This document shows, one piece after another, positions 56,608 through 64,000 of a stretch of DNA of 64,000 nucleotides (the stretch's first letter is position 1; each line of letters begins with the position of its first letter). Made by a program: the position numbers and the translations under genes. This DNA comes from Marinomonas primoryensis (GTDB taxonomy: Bacteria > Pseudomonadota > Gammaproteobacteria > Pseudomonadales > Marinomonadaceae). Under the pieces are notes generated by a model. That model did not search any database. It worked only from the letters and a program-made list of their open reading frames with translations, and was not told the DNA's origin. Location: the NCBI RefSeq assembly GCF_013372285.1, contig NZ_CP054301.1:1350001-1414000 (forward strand). The letters run 5' to 3'.

Positions 56608-58689
56608 TTAAGCCTTTAGCAGTGTTAATCGAAATACTAGTAGCGAGTCATCGTTATGACTTGCTGTCAGTGTTCCATTCATGTCTTTTGCTAAGTTTGC
56701 GCTGATGGCAAGCCCGAGCCCTAATCCTTTGCCAATAGGTTTTGTTGTAAAAAATGGCTCAAAAATATGCGTAGTCTTACTTTTTTCGATTCCTGGGCCA
56801 TTATCTTGGTAGCTAATAGTTATTTGGCTATCATGGTTCTGCAACGATATTTTAATGTTTGGTATTATTTTTAGTTCAGAACAGGCTTGGACTGAATTAC
56901 TGATTAGATTTGAAAATATTCTCTCTAGCCTAGTAGGCTCAGCAATGACCATATCTAAGTCGTTTAGCTCAATTTCCCAGTGTACGCCATGAACGTCATC
57001 ACCAAGGCTCTCAATAGCTCGTGTTACAGAGTTTTTTATAGACGTTGGCGCAAGTTGTTCGGGTCTTCGGTAGGCGAGTACTTTTAATTCACTGGTTAAT
57101 TTTTGCATTCTTACCACAAGGGATTCTAAATCAATGAGTATTTTTAACGCTTGCTCCGAGTCTTGGCGTTTTAGTAATAGTTCTGCGGTATAGGCCAGTG
57201 TTCTGATGCCTGTTAGCGGCTGGTTTAGTTCGTGGGCAATGGCGGTCGACATTTGTCCTATGGCAGCGAGTTTCTCTGTTCTTAAGAGTTCTTTTTGTGC
57301 TGCTTCTAAGGCTTTGGTTCGTTCCAATACGCGTTCTTCTAGCCGGGAATTTGCTTCTAATAAACTCAGTTCTGCTTTCTTACGCTTGCTAATGTCGAGC
57401 AAAGTCACCAAGTAACCTTGGGATTCACTCCATTTTAGAGAGGAGACGGATAATAGTGCAGGGAAGGTTTGACCATTGTCTTTTTGCAGCACGACTTCTT
57501 GTTCTAATAAATTTGTTGCGTGTGGTGGGTTGTGTACCTCTTGTGTCTGTAAGGATTTGATAAAGGACAGTGCGCTCTGGTTTTCTGGGCAGTCAGGTAA
57601 GAATTCATACAGGTAATGCTCGTTAAGTTGAGCTCTTTTTCCAAAGTAACGAAGCCCCATAGGGTTAACAAATGATATTTCGCCACGTTTGGTAAGCTGT
57701 AGAAGTCCAACATGTGTGTTTTCAATCAAGACTCGTTGGCGCTGGGCACTATTGGCGATGAGCATTTCGTTTTCTAGCTTTGACGCAATTTTTAGGGCGC
57801 GTTCTCGGCGATATAGCCAAAATAGGAAGATTAAGGCAAATATTCCTAGGCTAATAAAGGCAATGTTTTGAGCTTTCTTTTGTATGCCTTTTAAGTTAGA
57901 TAAATAATGAATTTGCCATTTTAGGTCGTCTAAAGTGACATTTTGTAGCAGATAATTTTTACCGTTTAGATGATAGATTTTAGACCGGGTCTTATTCAAA
58001 AACTGAACGTCGGTATGGTTCTCTAACCAGTCACTGACTAAAAGACGGTTAAGTCTATTGGCTAAAAAAATGAGGTTGTTCTGATCTGTCATAACGACTA
58101 AGTCTTCAAGGAGGTTCCAGCGTTCAATTAAATCACTAACGTTAATTTTTACTGCTACAGCGCCTGCCAGTCCGGTTGATGTATACACTGGAGCAAGTAC
58201 AAGATGAGCTGATTTATATTGTTCAGGGTTATAGCCAGAGACAAGAATGTATTCACCTTGTTGCTCTTTCAGTACGTTACTCAGATCTTGTTTACTAAAG
58301 TAGTCATCTAAATTGAAGTGAGGCGACTGCTCACTTGAAACAAGAAGATCGCCTTGTGCAGACAGGATGAACCAATCTTGAGTTTTTGATACGTGTGTAA
58401 GGTCTTCTAGCTGTCGTTGTAGGCGCTGTGTTAATTCTTCGTTGTTTGTGTCATTCATAAACGCTAATAACGTTGGGTTATCTGCAAGGGCATAGGGAAG
58501 AATATGGTAGTTTTTTAATTCATTTCTTAATTCAATAACGTAATCGAGAAGTTGATCCTGGCCTTCGGAGTGTTTGTCTATAATAAGCGCTTGATAGGCA
58601 ATGGTGTTTACACCAAAGAAGAGCAAGGTGAGTGCGGCGCATCCGAAGGATAAGAAAAAAAGGCGATGTTTACGGAAGTGTGAAATCAA
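56608..58689 (-). CDS. dctB: DctB-like sensor histidine kinase
   Basis: A 693-residue membrane kinase: membrane segment (about 10-30), periplasmic sensor (about 31-275), second membrane segment, PAS domain (about 310-420), coiled coil, HisKA with the phosphoacceptor in AIAHELNQPLTGI, and the HATPase domain with NLISNSVQACSE, DNGPGI and GKGLGLGLAIS. Domain order and the FEPFFTTKPIGKG block fit DctB-type C4-dicarboxylate sensors. Actual ligand uncertain, since no DctA or DctPQM gene is next to it. Confidence 0.88.
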   Translation of the reverse strand: MISHFRKHRLFFLSFGCAALTLLFFGVNTIAYQALIIDKHSEGQDQLLDYVIELRNELKNYHILPYALADNPTLLAFMNDTNNEELTQRLQRQLEDLTHVSKTQDWFILSAQGDLLVSSEQSPHFNLDDYFSKQDLSNVLKEQQGEYILVSGYNPEQYKSAHLVLAPVYTSTGLAGAVAVKINVSDLIERWNLLEDLVVMTDQNNLIFLANRLNRLLVSDWLENHTDVQFLNKTRSKIYHLNGKNYLLQNVTLDDLKWQIHYLSNLKGIQKKAQNIAFISLGIFALIFLFWLYRRERALKIASKLENEMLIANSAQRQRVLIENTHVGLLQLTKRGEISFVNPMGLRYFGKRAQLNEHYLYEFLPDCPENQSALSFIKSLQTQEVHNPPHATNLLEQEVVLQKDNGQTFPALLSVSSLKWSESQGYLVTLLDISKRKKAELSLLEANSRLEERVLERTKALEAAQKELLRTEKLAAIGQMSTAIAHELNQPLTGIRTLAYTAELLLKRQDSEQALKILIDLESLVVRMQKLTSELKVLAYRRPEQLAPTSIKNSVTRAIESLGDDVHGVHWEIELNDLDMVIAEPTRLERIFSNLISNSVQACSELKIIPNIKISLQNHDSQITISYQDNGPGIEKSKTTHIFEPFFTTKPIGKGLGLGLAISANLAKDMNGTLTASHNDDSLLVFRLTLLKA

Positions 58690-58737
58690 AGAGAGTCTCG
58701 CTAGCCTTTATTATGTCGGCCAGTTTGCAGAGTTTAA

Positions 58738-59694
58738 TTATATTAGGTTAAAACTGCGTAATAAGGTAACGCCAATACTAGTAGTAATCAAGGATACGAT
58801 GGTGGTAATCACAATGATATTTGCGGCAAGCGCAGAGTTACCATTCATTGCGCGCACCATAATATAGCTTGCTGATGCGGTAGGGGCGGATGACATAAGG
58901 AATAGAACACCAAGTTCCATGCCTCTGTAACCTAATAAATAACCACCATAGGTGAGTACGAAAGGGATAAAGATGAGTTTTCCCGCCGAGGCCATCATGG
59001 CCCCTAGCATACCACTTTTCAAAGACTTAAAACTCAATGACGCTCCGGCACATAATAAGGCTAATGGTAGCGTCATTTGCGCGAAGTAATCGCCGGCTTT
59101 GTACAGTGTCATAGGCAGTGTTATGCCTGTGAGGGTAGACGCGAAAGCGGCCATTATAGCAATAATAAGCGGATTTTTTGCGATGCCTTTTAGTATGCTT
59201 TTTATATTGGCGTTTCCCCCTAAACCACGACTTAAACCGATGACAGATAATATATTAAATAAAATCGTTACACCGCCTAAGTAAATGGAAGCAACGGCAA
59301 AGACCTCGTCACCATAGGCATTAACGCAATACGCTAAACCAATGATTCCCATATTGGAGCGGAAAGCGCCCTGTGCTAAAACAGCGCGTTCGGCTTTGTC
59401 TGAAATCCAAATGGACATTATCAGCTCTAGTGCAACATAGGTAAGTGTGACGGCAACGATGGCGTAAATAACCAAGGAAAAGTCGGTATTACTGGATAAC
59501 TCTGTTTTGGAAATACTGATAAAGAGTAGAGCAGGAAGAGTGACGTTAAACACTAACTTAGATGCAACATCAATGAAGTTGTCATTGATGATTCGTATGC
59601 GGTATAGGACAACTCCCAATACCAATATCAAAAATATTGGCATGGTGATAGAGAAAGAAAATACCAATACGTCTAAAAAATTGTTCAACGCCAT
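58738..59694 (-). CDS. AEC-family (auxin efflux carrier-like) transporter
   Basis: A 318-residue inner-membrane protein with about ten membrane segments in two inverted halves. Conserved Gly/Asn-rich stretches (FNVTLPALLFISI, RSNMGIIGLAYC, KNPLIIAIMAA) mark the AEC family, whose bacterial members move malate, malonate or other organic acids. It begins 15 bases after the baeR-like gene and ends 48 bases before the dctB-like gene, so it lies between two two-component systems on one strand. Confidence 0.87.
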   Translation of the reverse strand: MALNNFLDVLVFSFSITMPIFLILVLGVVLYRIRIINDNFIDVASKLVFNVTLPALLFISISKTELSSNTDFSLVIYAIVAVTLTYVALELIMSIWISDKAERAVLAQGAFRSNMGIIGLAYCVNAYGDEVFAVASIYLGGVTILFNILSVIGLSRGLGGNANIKSILKGIAKNPLIIAIMAAFASTLTGITLPMTLYKAGDYFAQMTLPLALLCAGASLSFKSLKSGMLGAMMASAGKLIFIPFVLTYGGYLLGYRGMELGVLFLMSSAPTASASYIMVRAMNGNSALAANIIVITTIVSLITTSIGVTLLRSFNLI

Positions 59695-59709
59695 TCCTTA
59701 GAGAAAATT

Positions 59710-60390
59710 TTACTGATCGTTGTTTTCGAAGCGATATCCCGCACCATAAACTGAGTGAATAACATTCAATTCCGGTGCAACAGCGGAGATTTTTTTGCGC
59801 AGTTTTTTGATATGGCTATCAATCGTGCGATCACTCACTACTCGACTATCAGCATAGATACTTTTCATTATAAGGTCGCGACCGAAAACACGGCCAGGTT
59901 CTTTTATGAGTAATTGAAGTAACTGAAATTCAACGGTTGTTAGATCGATTAATTCGCCTTTATAAGTTACTCGTAGACGATCTACATCCATGTCAAAGCC
60001 ATCGGTTCTTGGCGATTCAGCTTGATCTAGTTCAACACGGCGTAAATTAGCTTTCACACGCGCTACAATTTCTCGTGGGCTGAACGGCTTGCAAACATAA
60101 TCATCTGCGCCCATTTCTAAGCCAATTAGACGGTCAATTTCTTCTGCTTTTGCAGTAACCATAATGATAGGAACACCGCTGAATTGGCGCACCTGTTTGC
60201 AGATTTCAACGCCATCTAAACCTGGTAGCATTAGATCTAGTAGAATGATATCTACTTGATTGTTTTTAATATAATTGACGGCAATGTCCCCACGATCAAG
60301 GTGGTGATGTTCATAGCCTGCTTGCTCTAAATAAGCGGACATTAATTCTGCTAATTTCGGTTCGTCTTCAATAATCAGTACTTTACTCAT
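59710..60390 (-). CDS. baeR: BaeR-like response regulator
   Basis: A 226-residue OmpR-family regulator. The receiver has IIEDEP, phosphoacceptor Asp in IILLDLMLPG near residue 54, and MVTAKAEEIDRLIGLEMGADDY, a strong BaeR-like match; the winged-helix domain (about 130-226) has RVVSDRTIDSHIKKLRKK. BaeR controls envelope-stress and efflux genes in enterobacteria. Starts 18 bases after the kinase gene. Confidence 0.88.
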   Translation of the reverse strand: MSKVLIIEDEPKLAELMSAYLEQAGYEHHHLDRGDIAVNYIKNNQVDIILLDLMLPGLDGVEICKQVRQFSGVPIIMVTAKAEEIDRLIGLEMGADDYVCKPFSPREIVARVKANLRRVELDQAESPRTDGFDMDVDRLRVTYKGELIDLTTVEFQLLQLLIKEPGRVFGRDLIMKSIYADSRVVSDRTIDSHIKKLRKKISAVAPELNVIHSVYGAGYRFENNDQ

Positions 60391-60408
60391 AATATTATTT
60401 ATTCCATA

Positions 60409-61815
60409 TCAGTTTAAAGGGAATTCTATTCTTATTCCTAAGCCACCATCTGGGGAGTGATAAGCACTGATAGTGCCTTGATGTCCATCCACAATATTAG
60501 AGCAAATAGCAAGGCCTAAGCCTCTTCCGCCAGTTGCTCTGTTTCTTGAGTTTTCAACGCGATAAAATTGTTCAAAAATTTTGTTCTTTTCTTCTTCGTC
60601 GACACCTGGTGCAGTATCTTCAAAAAGTATAATGACTTTTTTATTCTGCTTTGAAAGCTTAATAATTAATTTTCCAGGCGCATTCGTATACTTTTGTGAG
60701 TTATTCATCAGATTCAAAAAGAGTTGATGTAGTCGATCTGCGTCACCTATCATAACAATAGGTTTTTTCTGAGAATATTCAAACTCTAATTCTAATCCAG
60801 CTTCGTTAAAGGGAAGCATCATGGATTGAACGGTTTGCTCCATAATGTCATTTATTGAAACCTCATCCATGTCGTAATTCAAACTGCCCATATCATGCAT
60901 GGATAATTGATTTAAGTCATCAATTAGGCGGGCAATATGGATCGTTTCTTGATGTAGCGAGGCGAGGCTTTCAGGAGACACCTTAATAATACCGTCCTGC
61001 ATTGCTTCAATTTCTCCCCTGAGTATTGCCACCGGTGTTCTCAATTCATGCGCGGTATCAGCTACCCAGCGTTTACGTGCTTCCCTAGTATGTTCTAACG
61101 TGCTGGCTAAGTTATTTAAGTCACAACTGAGACTGGCTAATTCATCAGCGCCTTTGACCGTTATTCGAGTGTCATACTTTCCAGCTGCCAGTTTTTTTGT
61201 CGCTCGCTGCATAGAACAAATTGGACGGCTTAACCATTGTGCCAATGGCCATGTTAAAAGTGCCGCAATTGCGAGCATGAACGCGGAGATAAGCAAGAAT
61301 GCTTCACCTTGTTGGCGAACAAAGCGTAATGTTTGGTCTTGAACTAACTCTCTAATTGAGCGTAGGCCAACATAACCGACAATTTTTTTATTGACCTTTA
61401 CGGCGTGAATTTCTGCATCAGTGAAGTGAGTCTTTCCAATAATTGGCTTCTGTTGGTCATCAAATAAGAGGAAACGCTGACGATAATATTGTGACGGATA
61501 AATCAAGTCTAAATTAGGTGTGCTAGGTGGTGGCACTAAATCTCTTAAGTTTTCAAGTTTCGCTTTGTGCCATTCGTTTTCCATTCGGCTTTCTTGGACC
61601 AAAAAATACCAATCATCATAATATATGTAGAGATTGGCGGTTCTGTTCGCCATTTGCTCTAAAAAATCACGGTCACGTTCCGTCGCGTAAGAAACAAAGC
61701 CTCTATCAAAGCTCCATTGGAACACCTGCCACATAGAAACAATGAGTAGGATATTGCTCAAAACAAAAACTGCAAAAAGTTTATGCCGAATTTTTAACCC
61801 TTTGGTAATGGCCAT
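60409..61815 (-). CDS. baeS: BaeS-like sensor histidine kinase
   Basis: A 468-residue sensor kinase partnered with BaeR-like protein: membrane segment (about 11-30), periplasmic sensor region (about 31-170), second membrane segment, HAMP (about 190-245), HisKA with WVADTAHELRTPVAILRGE, and HATPase with NLMNNSQKYTN and GGRGLGLAIC. The HisKA block is close to BaeS. First gene of the minus-strand block. ATG 61815. Confidence 0.86.
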   Translation of the reverse strand: MAITKGLKIRHKLFAVFVLSNILLIVSMWQVFQWSFDRGFVSYATERDRDFLEQMANRTANLYIYYDDWYFLVQESRMENEWHKAKLENLRDLVPPPSTPNLDLIYPSQYYRQRFLLFDDQQKPIIGKTHFTDAEIHAVKVNKKIVGYVGLRSIRELVQDQTLRFVRQQGEAFLLISAFMLAIAALLTWPLAQWLSRPICSMQRATKKLAAGKYDTRITVKGADELASLSCDLNNLASTLEHTREARKRWVADTAHELRTPVAILRGEIEAMQDGIIKVSPESLASLHQETIHIARLIDDLNQLSMHDMGSLNYDMDEVSINDIMEQTVQSMMLPFNEAGLELEFEYSQKKPIVMIGDADRLHQLFLNLMNNSQKYTNAPGKLIIKLSKQNKKVIILFEDTAPGVDEEEKNKIFEQFYRVENSRNRATGGRGLGLAICSNIVDGHQGTISAYHSPDGGLGIRIEFPLN

Positions 61816-62057
61816 AGGTGAGGTTGTAATCCTATTCTGTGTCCTGCTGAGGTTTTATTTGCAGGGGATTATAGTCATCGATACTAGATTAAAGAGTGTT
61901 TAGCATCGAACTTATTCGTTAGTCGTTCTAATTGTCTGTTTACTATACATTTTTAATGTGAAAGCTGGCTACTTGGTTGGAGTGTAAATAATGAGGATTT
62001 CTAATTAATGATTTCCTGTTAATATTATCGGCTGATTTGTATTTTTTGGGTTTCGTT

Positions 62058-62954
62058 ATGGCTTTGTGGTCTGTGTTGAAAGGTGTTGTTTCATTCTTAC
62101 TGATAGTGATAAATACCTTAATGTGTTTTGTCCCAGTTATGTTGCTGGCTTTGTGTAAGTGCATCATGCCGTTCCCATCAGTGCGCGCTATTTTAAACGT
62201 CGTTTTGGATCGCGTGGCGACTTTTTGGATTGGTGTTAATAATTTAAATCAACGTTGCCTTGGTCAGTCGGTTATTAGCGTGTCAGGAGTGAGGGATTTT
62301 TCAATTAATGAGTGGTACATGATCACGGCGAACCATCAGTCTTGGGTTGATATTCTTATTCTGCAGCGCCTTTTTAATCGACGGGTTCCATTTATTAAAT
62401 TTTTCTTAAAACGAGAGTTGATTTGGGTGCCATTTATCGGGCTTGTTTGGTGGGCATTAGAGTTTCCTTTTATGAAGCGCTATAGCGCAGCGTTACTCAA
62501 AAAACGTCCTGATCTAAAGGGCAAGGATATCGAGATAACAAAAAAAGCCTGCGATAAATTTCAATACTTTCCTGTTTCCATCATGAATTTTTTGGAAGGG
62601 ACGCGTTTTACGGCTCAAAAGCAGACTCAACAATCTAGCGTGTTTAAGCATCTTTTAATGCCCAAAGCTGGTGGCCTATCTTTTGCGTTAAACGCGATGG
62701 ATGGCAAGTTACATCAATTAATCGATGTGACGATTGTTTACCCAGGTGGCATTCCCAGTTTTTTTGATTACCTATGTGGAAAAACATCAGAAGTAAAAGT
62801 GCATGTTCGTATGATGCCGATTGAAAATGCCTTGTTGGGTGATTATCAAAACGATGCGGAATACAGGGCATATTTTCAGCAATGGGTGAATGAATTGTGG
62901 CGTCAAAAGGATCAACAGATAGAACGTATGACGAAATCTGAAAATACAAAGTAG
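62058..62954 (+). CDS. yihG: YihG-family acyltransferase
   Basis: A 298-residue inner-membrane acyltransferase of the 1-acylglycerol-3-phosphate type. Catalytic NHQSWVD (NHx4D), RELIWVPFIGLVWWALEFPFMKRYS, and FLEGTRFT (EGTR) are close to E. coli YihG, which acylates lysophosphatidic acid. N-terminal membrane segments about 5-40. ATG 62058 is preferred to TTG 62037, which would add seven residues. Divergent from the baeS-like gene. Confidence 0.88.
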   Translation: MALWSVLKGVVSFLLIVINTLMCFVPVMLLALCKCIMPFPSVRAILNVVLDRVATFWIGVNNLNQRCLGQSVISVSGVRDFSINEWYMITANHQSWVDILILQRLFNRRVPFIKFFLKRELIWVPFIGLVWWALEFPFMKRYSAALLKKRPDLKGKDIEITKKACDKFQYFPVSIMNFLEGTRFTAQKQTQQSSVFKHLLMPKAGGLSFALNAMDGKLHQLIDVTIVYPGGIPSFFDYLCGKTSEVKVHVRMMPIENALLGDYQNDAEYRAYFQQWVNELWRQKDQQIERMTKSENTK

Positions 62955-63093
62955 GTTTTCCTAGTTAAATAGTCTTTCGTAATGCCGGTGGAGGGGTTGA
63001 GCCTGTATCCTCGTAAAACCTGAAAATTGTATCTTTTTTCTGTATAAAAAATCCCCGATGCTGTTTGTTTGAATAGTATTCGAGGCATTTAAT

Positions 63094-64000
63094 ATGGACA
63101 TTTCTCATTTACTCACTTCTCACGCCATTAATATGCAAGCCTCAATGGTTCGTGAATTACTTCACTATAGTCAGCAACCAGATATTTTATCATTGGCCGG
63201 CGGTCTACCTGATGAAAAATTAATGCCAGCCTATCCAGCCTTTAACCAATTAACAGACAGCCGGCAGTATGGCGCAAGTGAAGGTGAAAAGGGGTTGCGA
63301 GAGATTATTGTCGGACTGGTTGCGGACCGAGGTTTACACACGACGCTTGATAATGTGTTGGTAACCAATGGTTCTCAGCAAGGTTTGGATATTATCAGTC
63401 GTCTCACTCTTGATGAGAGCTCAACTATTTTAACCGAGCAACCTACCTACCTTGCCGCTTGTCAGGTGTTTAAGTTACAAGGTGCCAATATTCAAGGAGT
63501 GCCTTCTGATAGCGGAGGGATGTCGGTTTCAGCATTACGGAATGCCATAGAAAATACGAGCCCGAAAGCGGTGTATTTGATTCCAAATTTTCAGAATCCA
63601 ACGGGACATTGTTATAGCTTGAAACGTCGTCAAGACATTGCTGCGTTGTTGGATGAAAAAGGGATCTTGTTGATTGAAGATGACCCCTATCGAGATCTTT
63701 GTTACGAAAAGGTTGACCTTACTCCCATCACGACCTTGCTGAAGCGAGCGCCTTGGTTATACATGGGAAGTTTTTCGAAAGTGTTGTGGCCAGGGCTTCG
63801 TACTGGTTATGTGGTTTCCTGTGCTGAATTTTCGCCTCATTTAGTCAAGATCAAGCAAGCTATAGATTTGCACACTAATCGTCTGGGTCAAAATATGATA
63901 GCGGCGTTTGTCGCATCAGAAATGTTTCCGGCGCACATCGTTAAGCTTCAGCAATCCTATAAAGAAAAACGTGATGCCATGTCAAAGGCATTGGTTGCTG
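63094..64000 (+). CDS. PLP-dependent aminotransferase, cut by the window edge
   Basis: The first 302 residues of a fold-type I aminotransferase of the LysN/aminoadipate or MocR-partner type. Visible: SLAGGLPDEKLMPAYP near the N-terminus, YGASEGEKGLREII, GSQQGLDIISR, NFQNPTGH, EDDPYRDLCYE, and the PLP lysine in SFSKVLWPGLRTGY. No DNA-binding domain is fused. ATG 63094 with CGAGG upstream. The gene runs off the right end, so the C-terminus is unseen. Substrate not predictable. Confidence 0.85.
   Translation, partial: MDISHLLTSHAINMQASMVRELLHYSQQPDILSLAGGLPDEKLMPAYPAFNQLTDSRQYGASEGEKGLREIIVGLVADRGLHTTLDNVLVTNGSQQGLDIISRLTLDESSTILTEQPTYLAACQVFKLQGANIQGVPSDSGGMSVSALRNAIENTSPKAVYLIPNFQNPTGHCYSLKRRQDIAALLDEKGILLIEDDPYRDLCYEKVDLTPITTLLKRAPWLYMGSFSKVLWPGLRTGYVVSCAEFSPHLVKIKQAIDLHTNRLGQNMIAAFVASEMFPAHIVKLQQSYKEKRDAMSKALVA

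Overview
The window looks like a chromosomal segment of a marine gammaproteobacterium of the Oceanospirillales, most likely Marinomonas or a close relative. This is inferred from gene content, gene order and protein style, not from a database search. Base composition is moderately AT-rich. No rRNA, tRNA, CRISPR array, intact insertion sequence or prophage was seen. Most of the window is ordinary core chromosome, with a few accessory patches.

Layout. 1-3.1 kb: the pqiABC-type envelope lipid-transport operon, with pqiA cut by the left edge. 3.3-10.2 kb: mostly single genes: a small membrane protein, a CPA1 Na+/H+ antiporter, an oxaloacetate decarboxylase-type enzyme, a VOC protein, an orphan ParA-like ATPase, a GlsB/YeaQ-type protein, dapA and a LysE exporter. 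10.4-14.5 kb: a minus-strand group with an unusual four-part protein (two cyclic-nucleotide-binding-like domains, an acyltransferase-like region and an SGNH hydrolase), a flavin reductase and a 2OG-Fe(II) oxygenase. 14.5-24.6 kb: two conserved housekeeping clusters, leuS-lptE-holA and miaB-ybeZ-ybeY-corC-lnt. 24.8-30 kb: envelope and signalling genes (a barrel-like protein, a tandem OmpA-domain protein, an EVE protein, an HPt/HD-GYP-like fusion, a deacetylase, a GFA-like protein). 30-30.9 kb: a gene-poor patch with a ParE-like toxin remnant and a diverged direct repeat. 30.9-43.3 kb: rluA-rapA-yigZ, rmuC, a CDF transporter, tdk-rdgC, a YbfE-like protein, prc and apeB. 43.4-53.4 kb: tolC, a DUF4139-like protein, xni, two chemoreceptors (one paired with a NIT-like membrane protein), gltX and a DUF3301 protein. 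53.5-61.8 kb: a minus-strand regulatory block: BaeS/BaeR-like pair, AEC transporter, DctB/DctD-like pair, then an AraC-type regulator and flavodoxin behind a near-perfect Fur box. 62-64 kb: a YihG-type acyltransferase and an aminotransferase cut by the right edge.

How the genes work together. Envelope biogenesis is the main theme: pqiABC, lptE, lnt, tolC, prc, OmpA-like proteins and yihG. Translation and RNA modification come next: leuS, gltX, miaB, ybeY, rluA. Sensory genes are concentrated at 47-62 kb. The AraC-flavodoxin pair reads as an iron-starvation module in which flavodoxin replaces ferredoxin. The features most worth following up are the 872-residue fusion at 10.4-13.0 kb, the HPt/HD-GYP-like fusion, the overlapping chemoreceptor/NIT-like pair, the heptamer repeat at the end of the ybfE-like gene, the Fur-AraC-flavodoxin module and the repeat patch at 30 kb.
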